A DNA stretch of 64,000 bases, taken from contig NZ_CAEUHO010000001.1 in assembly GCF_903181435.1 (NCBI RefSeq), positions 124,001 through 188,000 of the forward strand, given 5' to 3'. Position 1 is the first letter of the stretch. Every line of letters begins with the position of its first letter. Below, in pieces: positions 1 through 8,894 of this stretch. The notes under the pieces were generated by a model. That model was not told the origin of the DNA. It saw nothing but the letters and a program-made list of their open reading frames with translations, and did no database searches. The translations under genes and the position numbers were made by a program. The DNA is from Bacteroides acidifaciens (GTDB taxonomy: Bacteria > Bacteroidota > Bacteroidia > Bacteroidales > Bacteroidaceae).

Positions 1-728
1 ATATCGAATGTGCCGAAGCCTTTGATGCCTGGAGTATCGATGATATACCCGTCTCCGTCTACAGGAAACATTTCGGAGAAAGTAGTGGTATGCATTCCCT
101 TGTTATGATAAGAGGATATTTCGCCGGTTTTAGCTTCTATTCCCGGTAGTAGGGCGTTGATAAGCGTCGATTTGCCTACTCCCGAATGACCGGAGAATAA
201 AGTGATATTACCTTCCAAAGCCTTTTTAATCTCATTTATCCCGTCGCCATTCTTGGCGGAAACCTTGAAACAGGGATATCCGATATGTGTGTACAAATTG
301 ATGAGTGCGTCCAAATAGCGTAGTTCGTCTTCATCGTAAGCGTCTATTTTGTTGAATATCAGTTTGACAGGAACCCGGTAGGCTTCTGCCGATGCAAGAA
401 AACGGTCGATGAAGATAGTGGAAGTTTCGGGATAGTTGACGGTTATCACCAACATGCACTGGTCGAGATTGGCGGCAAGAATGTGGGATTGTTTAGAAAG
501 ATTGGAAGAACGACGGATAATGTAGTTCTTCCTATCTTCTATTTCGTTGATGAAAGCAGTGCCTTCCTGATTGAGTATAATCTGAACACGGTCGCCCACC
601 GCTACCGGATTGGTGCTACGGATACCTTTGAGTCGGAAATTACCTTTGATTTTACATTCGATAAGTTGCCCGTCATCGGTCTTTACCTGATACCAGCTAC
701 CTGTGTTTTTGATTACTAATCCCTTCAT
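1..728 (-). CDS. rsgA: Ribosome small-subunit-dependent GTPase A (3' end cut by window edge)
   Basis: Circularly permuted GTPase that helps late maturation of the 30S ribosomal subunit in the cytoplasm. The visible N-terminal part, about 242 residues, starts [15 protein letters not shown] and contains an OB-fold region. The GTPase motifs then appear in the permuted order typical of the family: the NKID (G4) motif comes first, followed by the P-loop GHSGVGKST and then DTPG. The start ATG is at 728 and the frame is open to the left edge, so the zinc-binding C-terminus is missing. It lies 18 bp downstream of frr on the same strand and is probably co-transcribed with it, which suits two ribosome-related functions. 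Family assignment is firm. Confidence 0.93.
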   Translation of the reverse strand, partial: MKGLVIKNTGSWYQVKTDDGQLIECKIKGNFRLKGIRSTNPVAVGDRVQIILNQEGTAFINEIEDRKNYIIRRSSNLSKQSHILAANLDQCMLVITVNYPETSTIFIDRFLASAEAYRVPVKLIFNKIDAYDEDELRYLDALINLYTHIGYPCFKVSAKNGDGINEIKKALEGNITLFSGHSGVGKSTLINALLPGIEAKTGEISSYHNKGMHTTTFSEMFPVDGDGYIIDTPGIKGFGTFD

Positions 729-746
729 GAATGGAGAGTTCTCAAC

Positions 747-1307
747 TTATACTGTCATTATTTCTTTGTCTTTTTCAGCCAGCATATCATCAATTTGTTT
801 GATATACTTATCATGGATTTTTTGCAGTTTAGCTTCCGCATTCTTCTGCTCGTCTTCTGCCAATCCGTCTTTTACGGCTTTTTTCAATGCGTCGTTACCG
901 TCACGGCGGGCGTTACGCACGCTTACTTTAGCCGTTTCGCCTTCGCTTTTACACTGTTTTGCCAGTTGTTTACGACGTTCTTCCGTCAAAGGCGGGATAC
1001 CGATACGGATTATTTCACCGTTATTTTCGGGCATGATGCCGAGGTCGGAGTCGATAATTGCTTTTTCGATGACACGGAACATGCTTTTATCCCAGGGTTT
1101 GATGGCGATGCTGCGTGCATCGGGTGTGGTCACGGCTGCTACATTGCTGATAGGAACCATGCTTCCGTAAGAGTCTACACGGATACCGTCCAACAGTCGG
1201 GTACTCGCTTTTCCGGCGCGGATATGTGCCAGTGCTTCTTCCAGATACATGATCGCCATATCCATTTTTTCTTGTGCATTGTCAAGGCAAGTCTTTACGT
1301 CTACCAT
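747..1307 (-). CDS. frr: Ribosome recycling factor
   Basis: Splits the post-termination ribosome together with EF-G. The 186-residue length is normal for RRF. The helical regions and family-typical segments such as RAGKAS near residue 32 and the NARRDGND stretch near residue 133 are present. The gene is followed 18 bp later by rsgA. A Bacteroides-type promoter lies in the 3' end of the upstream exporter gene (see 1349-1379), so frr-rsgA probably form a two-gene operon independent of that exporter. Confidence 0.96.
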   Translation of the reverse strand: MVDVKTCLDNAQEKMDMAIMYLEEALAHIRAGKASTRLLDGIRVDSYGSMVPISNVAAVTTPDARSIAIKPWDKSMFRVIEKAIIDSDLGIMPENNGEIIRIGIPPLTEERRKQLAKQCKSEGETAKVSVRNARRDGNDALKKAVKDGLAEDEQKNAEAKLQKIHDKYIKQIDDMLAEKDKEIMTV

Positions 1308-1348
1308 ATTTTTCGATAATTAAAGTTGCTATTCGATTGATTAATTAG

Positions 1349-1379
1349 CAAAAGTATATTATTTTTTGTTCATCTGCAA
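1349..1379 (-). promoter_or_regulatory. Bacteroides-type promoter of frr
   Basis: On the minus strand TACTTTTG (complement of 1349-1356) fits the -7 consensus TAnnTTTG, with TTG (complement of 1377-1379) 20 bp upstream as the -33 element. It overlaps the last codons of the exporter gene, and predicted transcription starts roughly 35 bp before the frr ATG. Inferred by consensus match only. Confidence 0.6.
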
Positions 1380-2270
1380 CAGCATACTCATCTTTTTTAT
1401 GAGCGACTTGCCAATGATAATCAAGGTAACGGCGGTGATAATCATTAAAATACCTACCATTAACCGGGGCGTGAGTTTTTCGTGAAACAAAAGAACTCCG
1501 AAAAACAAAGCCGTCACAGGTTCCAAAGCGCCTAAGATGGCTGTCGGCGTAGAGCCTATATAATGGATAGCCAGTGCTGTGCATACCAATGATACGGCAG
1601 TAGGCAGAATAGCCAGTGCCAGTACATCTGCCCAAAGCCATGCGGATGGTATGGCTTGCAGTTCCGTGCAGAAGTTCAGGCGGACAATATAAACCGAAAG
1701 CCCGAACAGAATAGCATAAAATGTGAGTTTTGTTGTCGGCAGGTTTTTCAGTGTCGAACGGTTCACACCTACTATATATATAGCATAGGAGAGTGAAGAC
1801 AACAGGACAAAGATGATTCCCACGGTTGATAACGGCTTACCGCCATCTCCCTGATATAGCAATGCGATGCCCGAAAGTGCCAGCAGGATGGAAAATATGG
1901 TAATCGCTGAAATCTTTTCTTTGAAAAACGCTCCCATGATAACAGCTACCATCACCGGATAGACGAATAGAATCGTGGATGCGATTCCTGCGTCCATGTA
2001 GTTATAGCTCATAAAAAGGAGTAAGGAAGAAAATGAGAACAACAATCCCATAATAACCAACGGCGGAATATCCGCTTTCTGAAGGGAGAAAGATTGATGT
2101 TGCATCTTCATTAGTATCCCTAATACAATGACAGCAAAAAAGTAACGGTAGAATAATACCGTATCGACACTCATGCCTGCTGCATAGAGCGGGAGCGCAA
2201 AAAGAGGATTCATACCATAACTTGCGGCGGCAATCGCTCCATAGATAAAGCCTTTGGTTTTGCTGTTCAT
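1359..2270 (-). CDS. DMT-superfamily (EamA) transporter
   Basis: Inner-membrane permease of 303 residues with about ten predicted transmembrane helices arranged as two EamA repeats (about residues 6-140 and 150-290), the usual size and layout of drug/metabolite exporters. Substrate cannot be inferred. The family often exports amino acids or small metabolites. The protein begins MNSKTKGFIYGAIAAASYG and ends with a lysine-rich cytoplasmic tail. It has its own upstream promoter (2296-2326) and is followed by frr. Confidence 0.88.
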   Translation of the reverse strand: MNSKTKGFIYGAIAAASYGMNPLFALPLYAAGMSVDTVLFYRYFFAVIVLGILMKMQHQSFSLQKADIPPLVIMGLLFSFSSLLLFMSYNYMDAGIASTILFVYPVMVAVIMGAFFKEKISAITIFSILLALSGIALLYQGDGGKPLSTVGIIFVLLSSLSYAIYIVGVNRSTLKNLPTTKLTFYAILFGLSVYIVRLNFCTELQAIPSAWLWADVLALAILPTAVSLVCTALAIHYIGSTPTAILGALEPVTALFFGVLLFHEKLTPRLMVGILMIITAVTLIIIGKSLIKKMSMLLQMNKK

Positions 2271-2295
2271 CGTTTTAAGTTTTTAAAATGGCGTG

Positions 2296-2326
2296 CAAAA
2301 GTACGCAGTTCGCACATGATAAACAA
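2296..2326 (-). promoter_or_regulatory. Bacteroides-type promoter of the DMT transporter
   Basis: Minus-strand TACTTTTG (complement of 2296-2303) preceded 20 bp upstream by TTG (complement of 2324-2326). The predicted transcript would have a leader of about 20 nt before the ATG at 2270. Confidence 0.6.
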
Positions 2327-2571
2327 GCGTTTCACCCCGTTGATAGTATAATTTAATCTTTCGTATGCTGAAAACTAATCTTCTGCCTGCATAGAACTAA
2401 TATCGTTTATGCATAAATATATTCGTCTGACTATAGTTAGATGAAAGTTCAACTGTAGTCAGACGAATAAAATCATGCAGTTCGAGGATTAAAGGAGTGC
2501 AGGTGGAAGGATAGTCTTTAGGAATGTAGGGGGTAATTAACGTAAGTTCGATATGACTTCGTCCGCATGGT
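2327..2571. other. Intergenic remainder between DMT transporter and IS element
   Basis: The gap between the transporter start and the insertion sequence is 339 bp in all when the left IS end is counted. Apart from the promoter next to the transporter and the long hairpin at 2421-2468, no gene is supported. A 69-codon open frame on the minus strand begins inside the IS end and shows no family features. Confidence 0.6.
2421..2468. repeat. Long near-perfect inverted repeat
   Basis: ATTCGTCTGACTATAGTT (2421-2438) pairs with AACTGTAGTCAGACGAAT (2451-2468) with a single mismatch across 18 bp, around a 12-nt loop. Neither side is followed by a T-run, so it does not look like an intrinsic terminator. 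It could be an operator, an RNA structure or an old mobile-element end. Confidence 0.75.
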
Positions 2572-2608
2572 TTCCCCTCCTTCGGGAAGCTACCCTTTAT
2601 ACACAAGT
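2572..2608. repeat. Left terminal inverted repeat of IS4-family element
   Basis: Includes GGAAGCTACCCTTTATACAC, the start of a 24-bp perfect match to the complement of 4028-4051. Outer bases match with two mismatches. Confidence 0.85.
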
Positions 2609-2609
2609 C

Positions 2610-4001
2610 TTAGCTGATTAACTCATACAATTCAAACTGTGTATAAAATCTATCCAGTCCATTCTTAAAGGTTATATATCCTGGAATGGACTGGCTCTTG
2701 TATGCACTCCATGCTCCTAACCTTGCAATAATCCATGCCGCCCATGCCATTGATTCTTTTTTATATGGATTTTGCTGTATTTTTGTATTTCCCTCACTCT
2801 TTTTTCCTACTATATGTAATAATTCTATTTCTTTGCTTGTAAAGTAGATTTCTGAAGAGAGGTTTTCATCTTCTTTATCAAAAGAAAGTTTGAGTACCAT
2901 CACCTGCAGGGCTGCCTGCAAGGAAATTAAGATTAGTTTTTGTAATGCCGAAACTGTTTCCAACTGTGCGTCCTCAATCATGAATCCCTTTCTTTTGAGT
3001 ACTCTGAACAACTCTTCAATCAGCCATCTACAACGATACCAACCGATACATTCAATTGCTTGTTCTACAGTCTCCACCACATGTGTAGTTAGCAGTCTCC
3101 ATTCAATAGGACTCTCATTTATCGGTGTACTGGAAGATTTTTCTTTAACATGTATGCAATAAAGACTAACAGGGGGACTGCCCTTTGCCGGACCGTTAAC
3201 AGGAGCGCACAAAGTGACTCTTTCAAAGCGAAGTTCCATACACGCTATCCGTTTCTTACGTCCGCTTCCCGGGAGCACTTCAAAGCTATACTCTGCCCGT
3301 AGAACAGCCTGATCCATTAATGTATTCAGATGGACAGAACAGTCTGGATTATCCAACCGGCAATTCCTTTCATGAACAGAACGGATCAGCAAGTGAACAT
3401 TATCAGCAGGGATACGGCTGAAAAGCTCGAAAATGTCCGCTTCACGGTCACCGATAATCGTTTTAACTGCATCCCGGGGCATTTGCTCACTGGCAGCCAT
3501 GCCACTTTCTATCCAACGATATGACTCTTTTTCTTCTATAGGCTGATATCTGTAATTACGTTCTTCACGACTTAAAGCATCCGGTGAGCGATTCCACTGC
3601 TTGACCGAAGAAAAGCCTATAGGAATATGGCTGGAGGCATCCACTACCAAGACTGGATGCAAAAAAGTACCACATTGCTTTTGACCGACAATGCCGGGAC
3701 TGACTGTTTTTTTCTTCATTCGCTCAACATGAGCCTCATAGTTTATCTCCGAGGTATCTTGAATACACAGTAAATGCTTACGACCGGAAGCATTCTTACA
3801 GCAAGTTTGTATCAGACCTGATAAGATAGCATCAGAACTGACTGAGGAATTGTTCAAAAATCTATAAGCACCCATCTTTTCTTTATGTTCCTTACTAAAT
3901 TGATTCACTATAGCACTTTGATGGACAACCATCTGAGAGCAAATTAAGTTTAAACGTCGCAAAAGCCGAGGATCACGAATTTGATCTGTCTCTAATAACA
4001 T
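2610..4001 (-). CDS. IS4-family transposase
   Basis: DDE transposase of 463 residues, apparently intact. The catalytic residues can be read: the first Asp in IQDTSEINYE, the second in GDREADIFELF, and the Glu inside a perfect IS4 YREK signature, Y(2)R(3)E(6)K, in YRCRWLIEELFRVLK. The N-terminal DNA-binding and C-terminal helical parts resemble the Tn5/IS50-like branch. The ATG at 4001 is preferred over a TTG one codon upstream. The inner edge of the left inverted repeat lies 2 bp after the stop. Confidence 0.93.
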   Translation of the reverse strand: MLLETDQIRDPRLLRRLNLICSQMVVHQSAIVNQFSKEHKEKMGAYRFLNNSSVSSDAILSGLIQTCCKNASGRKHLLCIQDTSEINYEAHVERMKKKTVSPGIVGQKQCGTFLHPVLVVDASSHIPIGFSSVKQWNRSPDALSREERNYRYQPIEEKESYRWIESGMAASEQMPRDAVKTIIGDREADIFELFSRIPADNVHLLIRSVHERNCRLDNPDCSVHLNTLMDQAVLRAEYSFEVLPGSGRKKRIACMELRFERVTLCAPVNGPAKGSPPVSLYCIHVKEKSSSTPINESPIEWRLLTTHVVETVEQAIECIGWYRCRWLIEELFRVLKRKGFMIEDAQLETVSALQKLILISLQAALQVMVLKLSFDKEDENLSSEIYFTSKEIELLHIVGKKSEGNTKIQQNPYKKESMAWAAWIIARLGAWSAYKSQSIPGYITFKNGLDRFYTQFELYELIS

Positions 4002-4027
4002 CAAGCAAAGATAAAAAAATAATATAT

Positions 4028-4064
4028 ACTTGTGTATAAAGGGTAGCTTCCTGAAGGAGGAGAA
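4028..4064. repeat. Right terminal inverted repeat of IS4-family element
   Basis: ACTTGTGTATAAAGGGTAGC begins the perfect 24-bp segment matching the complement of 2585-2608. Outer 13 bases match with two mismatches. Confidence 0.85.
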
Positions 4065-4092
4065 TCGGAATAGTGCAAGTAATTATATACAA

Positions 4093-4134
4093 AACAAGGC
4101 AGAGAATCCCGTTCCGGGGATTCTCTGCCTTGTT
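4093..4134 (-). terminator. Intrinsic terminator of pyrH
   Basis: Perfect 18-bp stem (4093-4110 with 4117-4134) around a 6-nt loop, followed on the minus strand by TTTTGTATATAATT. It is located 22 bp after the pyrH stop codon. Confidence 0.88.
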
Positions 4135-4156
4135 AAAGATGTATTGAAGGAGTTAA

Positions 4157-4867
4157 TCAGTTGTGTACAACTGTACCTATTTCTTCTCCGTCGATTACTT
4201 TTTTAAGGTTACCTACCGTATCCATGTCAAATACGACGATAGGCAGGTTGTTTTCTTTGCACATACAAGTCGCTGTCAAGTCCATTACTTTCAATCCGCG
4301 TTTCAGTACTTCATCGTATGTAATGTCGTCGAACTTGGTTGCCGTAGGGTCCTTTTCAGGGTCGGCAGTATAAATGCCATCTACACGAGTACCTTTCAGC
4401 ATTACATCTGCTTCGATTTCAATTCCTCTTAATGAAGAACCTGTGTCAGTAGTAAAGAAAGGATTTCCCGTTCCTGCGGACATGATGACAACCTCACCGT
4501 TTTCCATACATTCGATAGCTTTCCACTTGCTATAGAATTCACCGATAGGCTCCATGCGGACTGCTGTCAATACACGGGCTTTCACTCCGGCAGCTACCAG
4601 TGCCGAACTCAATGCCAGGCTATTGATAACAGTTGCCAACATCCCCATCTGGTCGCCTTTTACACGGTCGAAACCTTTATTGGCTCCACTTAATCCACGG
4701 AAGATATTTCCACCACCGATAACGATGCCTATCTGCACGCCTTGTCTGTGGATTTCTTTGATTTGCTCTGCATATTCTGCCAGCCTTTTTTCGTCAATGC
4801 CGTATTGCTTTTCGCCCATCAGGCTCTCTCCGCTTAGTTTCAGCAAGATTCTTTTATACTTAGCCAT
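4157..4867 (-). CDS. pyrH: UMP kinase
   Basis: Phosphorylates UMP to UDP in pyrimidine nucleotide synthesis. It is a cytoplasmic hexamer of the amino acid kinase fold. The 236-residue product starts MAKYKRILLKLSGESLMG, with the N-terminal KLSGE and the IGGGNIFRG nucleotide-binding loop near residue 50. The TGNPFFTTDT segment near residue 131 is a strong UMP kinase signature. A -7-like TATATTTG (complement of 4893-4900) lies just upstream. Its own terminator follows. Confidence 0.97.
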   Translation of the reverse strand: MAKYKRILLKLSGESLMGEKQYGIDEKRLAEYAEQIKEIHRQGVQIGIVIGGGNIFRGLSGANKGFDRVKGDQMGMLATVINSLALSSALVAAGVKARVLTAVRMEPIGEFYSKWKAIECMENGEVVIMSAGTGNPFFTTDTGSSLRGIEIEADVMLKGTRVDGIYTADPEKDPTATKFDDITYDEVLKRGLKVMDLTATCMCKENNLPIVVFDMDTVGNLKKVIDGEEIGTVVHN

Positions 4868-4921
4868 ATCTTTTGCTTTTTATTGTTTGCCGCAAATATA
4901 GAGATAATTTGTCATATAGCC

Positions 4922-6250
4922 TTATTGAGATACGATTACTTTTTTCATGATTTGTCTTCCCTGGAAGGTTTGTACAATTCCTCTCAATGAAAGATAAACA
5001 AGAAAAGCCAGCCATAAAGCATGATTTCCCAAAAGAGAATGAAATGCGTAATATATTCCGAAAAAGCTGGCAGAAGCGATTAACATCGAGTAAAGCATCT
5101 GGCGGGTGGCAGTAGCACCAATAAAGACTCCATCCCACAGGAAGGCGGAGAAGCCTGCTAATGGAATGGCGAGTGCCCAATAAAAATAGGAGTCCGATGC
5201 ATTGATTACGGAATCATTATTAGTCAGTAATCCCAAAAACTCCTTCCCACCGGCAGAATATAGGATAGTGAATACCAGTGAAAGCCCGAATCCCCAATAG
5301 AAAAGGTGATGGACCGTACTGCGCAGACCTGTTTGATTTTTGGCACCGATATAACGTCCCGCCAATGCTTCACCGGCATAGGCAAAGCCGTCCATGATAT
5401 AGGAAAAGAGCGTAAATAATTGCATGAGCAATGTGTTCACAGCCAATACGATTTCTCCTTGTGCGGCTCCGGCTGAAGTAAAGAACATGGTGACCATGAC
5501 AAGGCAAAGCGTGCGGAAGAATATATCCCGGTTGACCTGGAAGAAGCGGTACATGGCTTGTTTCTGCCAGATGTCTTTCCATGCGATTCGTTTACGGAGC
5601 TTGCCGTAATAACGTATGTATAACAGTATTGCCATAATGAAACCTGCATATTGTGCGATAAGGGTTCCTGTGGCTACTCCTGCCACTTTCATGTCCAGCA
5701 GATAGACAAGACATAGACTGGCTGCGATATTGACGATATTTTGGGTGATGGCGATATACATCGGGAAACGTGAGTTCTGCATGCCGATAAACCAGCCTGC
5801 GAATCCATACAGTCCCAATATGGCAGGTGCTCCCCAAATACAGATATAGAAATAGGTGGTTGCCAGTTGTTCAACTTCCGGAGTAGTCTGTATAAAAGTG
5901 AATGCCAGTTTCAAGATAGGATACTGGAGTACCAACAGGCAGACTGCTATGAATAAGCCGACGCCGACCGAGCGAAGCAATAGCCGGGTGATTTCATTAA
6001 GGTCATGCTGCCCGTAAGCTTGTGAAGTCATGCCACTCGTCCCCATGCGCAGGAATCCGAAAATCCAATAGATAATATTGAATAACATTCCCCCTACGGC
6101 AATGGCTCCGATATACGCCGGAGAATCGAGATGACCTACTATGGTGACATCAATAAGTCCCAGTAGAGGAACGGTTATATTGGATATAATCGATGGTATG
6201 GCAATCTGTAATATTCGTCTGTTTTCAGAGGTTTGTTTTTTATCTATCAT
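4922..6250 (-). CDS. MATE-family efflux transporter
   Basis: Polytopic inner-membrane antiporter of 442 residues with about twelve transmembrane helices in two MatE repeats. The N-terminal segment near residue 25 (PLLGLIDVTIVGHL) is typical of the DinF-like branch. Substrates of such proteins are usually cationic drugs or metabolites; nothing here fixes the substrate. It is transcribed divergently from the TPR gene at 6362. On the minus strand a TACCTTTG (complement of 6294-6301) provides a -7 element. Confidence 0.92.
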   Translation of the reverse strand: MIDKKQTSENRRILQIAIPSIISNITVPLLGLIDVTIVGHLDSPAYIGAIAVGGMLFNIIYWIFGFLRMGTSGMTSQAYGQHDLNEITRLLLRSVGVGLFIAVCLLVLQYPILKLAFTFIQTTPEVEQLATTYFYICIWGAPAILGLYGFAGWFIGMQNSRFPMYIAITQNIVNIAASLCLVYLLDMKVAGVATGTLIAQYAGFIMAILLYIRYYGKLRKRIAWKDIWQKQAMYRFFQVNRDIFFRTLCLVMVTMFFTSAGAAQGEIVLAVNTLLMQLFTLFSYIMDGFAYAGEALAGRYIGAKNQTGLRSTVHHLFYWGFGLSLVFTILYSAGGKEFLGLLTNNDSVINASDSYFYWALAIPLAGFSAFLWDGVFIGATATRQMLYSMLIASASFFGIYYAFHSLLGNHALWLAFLVYLSLRGIVQTFQGRQIMKKVIVSQ

Positions 6251-6361
6251 TTTATAGAAACACTTTTATCAAATCGATTGTTCTTTTTGTGCGCAAAGGT
6301 ACATTTTTTATTTTTTTATTGTATCTTTGTGTGTCACGAACTAAATAGCAAATATTGGATT

Positions 6362-7045
6362 ATGAGAGCCTTAACTATCTTCTTTTTATCATTGTTTTCG
6401 TTGCCGCTGATGCTCAATGCGCAGTCGGTGGATGAGATGTTGCAGAAAGTGTCTGCCGCTATCGAAGCCGGGCAGCACGGACAGGCTGTGAGCTATTTCC
6501 GACAAACGATCAGTCTGAATATTGACCGCACGGAAATGTATTATTGGACGAGTGTGGATAAAAACAGTGAAATTAGCGTGAAGCTGGCAAATGAATTGGC
6601 GATTGCCTATAGAAAGAGGCGGAATTACGACAAGGCTTACCTGTTCTATAAAGAGTTACTTCAAAAGGCTCCCAATAATGTAGATTATCTTGAACCCTGT
6701 GCCGAAATGCAAGTTTATCGAGGACAAGAAAAGGATGCTCTGCGCCTGTATGAGAATATATTGCAATTGGACGCAGACAACTTGGCTGCCAATATCTTTT
6801 TAGGGAATTACTATTATTTGATGGCTGAGCGGGAAAAGAAGCAGTTGGAGACTGACTATAAGAAAATATCATCGCCAACGAAAATGCAATATGCCCGGTA
6901 TCGGGATGGATTGTCAAAAGTCTTTGCTACGGGATACGAAAAGGCACGGAGCTCTTTGCAGAAGGTTGTTTTAAGGTTTCCGTCGACTGAGGCTCAAAAG
7001 ACGTTGGATAAGATATTGAGAATAGAGAAAGAGTTGAATCGATAG
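6362..7045 (+). CDS. Secreted tetratricopeptide-repeat protein
   Basis: Protein of 227 residues with a cleavable signal peptide (MRALTIFFLSLFSLPLMLNA, cut near AQS), then TPR-like helical repeats from about residue 25 to 165 containing the alternation AYRKRRNYDKAYLFYKELL and later ALRLYENILQLD. It probably acts as a periplasmic scaffold. The role is unknown. The ATG at 6362 is chosen because it starts the signal peptide. The frame is open 43 codons further upstream, but that part overlaps the divergent gene and its promoter. TATCTTTG at 6322-6329 is a plausible -7 element. Confidence 0.8.
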   Translation: MRALTIFFLSLFSLPLMLNAQSVDEMLQKVSAAIEAGQHGQAVSYFRQTISLNIDRTEMYYWTSVDKNSEISVKLANELAIAYRKRRNYDKAYLFYKELLQKAPNNVDYLEPCAEMQVYRGQEKDALRLYENILQLDADNLAANIFLGNYYYLMAEREKKQLETDYKKISSPTKMQYARYRDGLSKVFATGYEKARSSLQKVVLRFPSTEAQKTLDKILRIEKELNR

Positions 7046-7064
7046 GCGATTCAACTCTTTCTCT
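7024..7064. terminator. Bidirectional hairpin between convergent genes
   Basis: Perfect 18-bp stem (7024-7041 with 7047-7064), 5-nt loop. The left arm covers the last codons of the TPR gene and its stop codon at 7043-7045 sits in the loop. The flanking T/A runs are modest, so termination efficiency is uncertain. Confidence 0.65.
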
Positions 7065-7079
7065 AATTATATAAGTTTG

Positions 7080-8825
7080 TTATTTTATCATTCCTATATG
7101 TTTAACTTCCGGTTTTTTCAGTGGTTTACCGACTACCTTATTGATAGAACGTGTGGTAGACTTAATAAGATTTGTTCCTGTGATAAGACTTTCCGCTATA
7201 GCGTATAGTGGGTCCTCGCTAGTACCGAAATCACCATAACCTTCAAACATATTATTCCCGTTCGGGGCATCCTCATCTATTATATATTCCGGTTGGAATC
7301 CGTTTGCATAGTCACCATTTCCTTTGGCATTATATGATTGGAAAGTTATAGGGTATAGCTCGTACTTAGCTGCCGCTGTGTTAATTGTAATTCCTTCCAT
7401 TCCAACATTTTTACCATGTGTGGTCATTCCGATTAGTTTAACGTCAATGCCAATCCCTTTTAATGAGTTGATAACTAATTCACTAGATGAGGCTGTATTA
7501 TTGCTAACGAGACAGTAAACGGTTGGTAAATTCAACGCACCGGCAGCAAGCGATGTATTGTTTAGATTTGCATATTTGCTATAGGCGAATTGTTCAGTAG
7601 GGCGTTGATTCCCAAGTACTTCCATGCGACTGCTATTGTAGCGATAAGAAGCGAAAGTTTTTCCGGCGCAAGCTTCCCCTGCAATACAACTAGCCATTAA
7701 ATTGGCGGATATAACGTGTCCTCCTCCGTTATAACGGAGGTCTAAAATTAAATCGGTAATCGATTGATTATGGAAATTTTTAAAGGTATCAAAAAGTTCC
7801 TGGTCAAATCCTGCTTCAAAAGCGGAATATGCTAAGTAGCCGATTTTATGTAAGCCTATCTGTTTAACTTGAGAGAGAATTACCGGATTTGGATAAATCG
7901 GACCGGAATTAATATTATAAGTTTTTCCTTCGTAGTCTTTTACTTCCAATGATATTGACGAAGTGGGAATACGTAAATTGTAATAATAGTCAAACCAATT
8001 GTTTTCTGTCAATCTCTGACCATTGATTTGGGTAATCTTAGTTCCACGTTTTATTCCTGCTTGATGGGCGGAAGAACCGGGATGCACACCTTGAACGGCA
8101 AGAAATATATATGTTGAATTTGAAGTGCCACGATACGCTACAGGTAGCATATCAATAAAACCAAAATTGTATTGTAAGACTTTCTTTTCTATAGTGTTGC
8201 TACTGCGAGTTGGCTGTAAATCGGGGTCTAATTTTTGGATGAAAGAGAACAAGGCATAATATGATTGACCGGAATTATTAATATATACTTTTTTATCTAA
8301 AGTATTAGTAGTCATACTCATTAAGGTATTTTCTAGGAACTTATCATAGGATAGAGTGAAGTCCGGAGTTAATTTCTTATAATCGTCATTCCATAAATAC
8401 ATCTTTTTCAAGTATTCGTCTACTGCATAGTTGACTTCGTTATCTTCGTGTTCAGTGTTGCTGCTTAACTTTAAATTAATATAGGTTTCGACAGAATAGC
8501 CATTTACCTTGATTGTGACAGTACCTTGCTGCTGAGAAGATTTGTTCGCAGTAATTTCCAATGTGTTTTCGCCTGAGTTGCCGGAATTTGCACTCAGTGT
8601 CAGAAATGTTGTAGAATTACTATTTGCCGTCCAACTGGAACGTGCATTAAAAGTAAACTTTAGTGTCTGTCCCTCAGAAATGGAATAAGTCTTGTCGGTG
8701 GACCAACTTTTTTCCTTTAACCCATTACCCTCTAATATAGTATCTTTGTCATCACTACAAGAAGCAATAATGCCTAATAAGATAATTAATATATTAAACG
8801 GCGCGATAAAAAGTCTTTTTTTCAT
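7080..8825 (-). CDS. S41-family C-terminal processing peptidase lipoprotein with BACON and PDZ domains
   Basis: Envelope serine protease of 581 residues. A lipoprotein signal ends IIASC with Cys at residue 23. A BACON-type beta-sandwich follows (about 35-115), then a helical linker, a PDZ domain (about 215-290) and the S41 catalytic domain. The catalytic Ser is in NTASSSELV and the Lys in THGKNVGMEG. BACON domains in Bacteroides usually bind glycans or mucin-like polymers, so a surface or periplasmic target is likely. The ATG at 8825 is preferred because the lipoprotein signal starts there. The gene has its own promoter (8861-8890). Confidence 0.88.
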   Translation of the reverse strand: MKKRLFIAPFNILIILLGIIASCSDDKDTILEGNGLKEKSWSTDKTYSISEGQTLKFTFNARSSWTANSNSTTFLTLSANSGNSGENTLEITANKSSQQQGTVTIKVNGYSVETYINLKLSSNTEHEDNEVNYAVDEYLKKMYLWNDDYKKLTPDFTLSYDKFLENTLMSMTTNTLDKKVYINNSGQSYYALFSFIQKLDPDLQPTRSSNTIEKKVLQYNFGFIDMLPVAYRGTSNSTYIFLAVQGVHPGSSAHQAGIKRGTKITQINGQRLTENNWFDYYYNLRIPTSSISLEVKDYEGKTYNINSGPIYPNPVILSQVKQIGLHKIGYLAYSAFEAGFDQELFDTFKNFHNQSITDLILDLRYNGGGHVISANLMASCIAGEACAGKTFASYRYNSSRMEVLGNQRPTEQFAYSKYANLNNTSLAAGALNLPTVYCLVSNNTASSSELVINSLKGIGIDVKLIGMTTHGKNVGMEGITINTAAAKYELYPITFQSYNAKGNGDYANGFQPEYIIDEDAPNGNNMFEGYGDFGTSEDPLYAIAESLITGTNLIKSTTRSINKVVGKPLKKPEVKHIGMIK

Positions 8826-8860
8826 AAGCGTAAATTCTTGCATTACTATATACAAACTTT

Positions 8861-8890
8861 CAAAGATAATGTTTTTAATCAGGCAGTCAA
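8861..8890 (-). promoter_or_regulatory. Promoter of the S41 peptidase
   Basis: Minus strand: TTG (complement of 8888-8890), a 19-bp spacer, then TATCTTTG (complement of 8861-8868). This is an exact fit to the Bacteroides -33/-7 pattern. Confidence 0.7.
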
Positions 8891-8894
8891 TTAT

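Larger units (their letters stand above)
2572..4064 (-). mobile_element. IS4-family insertion sequence (about 1.49 kb)
   Basis: Bounded by inverted repeats: 24 bp are perfect (2585-2608 against 4028-4051), and the match extends outward to 37 bp with two mismatches (2572-2608 / 4028-4064). One transposase gene fills the interior. No target-site duplication could be recognised next to the ends, so the exact outer boundaries are uncertain. The element sits just after the pyrH terminator, between pyrH and the DMT transporter, and does not break a gene. Confidence 0.85.

Noticed and set aside
795..1319. 174-codon open frame antisense to frr
   Set aside because: It is fully antisense to a certain gene, with composition of a mirrored coding strand.
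2397..2606. 69-codon open frame on the minus strand beside the first IS
   Set aside because: It starts within the IS terminal repeat, runs through the hairpin and has no family or composition support.
4006..4013. TATCTTTG as promoter for the first transposase
   Set aside because: It ends 4 bp before the ATG and no -33 is present, so it is probably accidental.
6233..6361. 43-residue N-terminal extension of the TPR protein
   Set aside because: It runs over the divergent gene start and promoter; the signal peptide begins at 6362.
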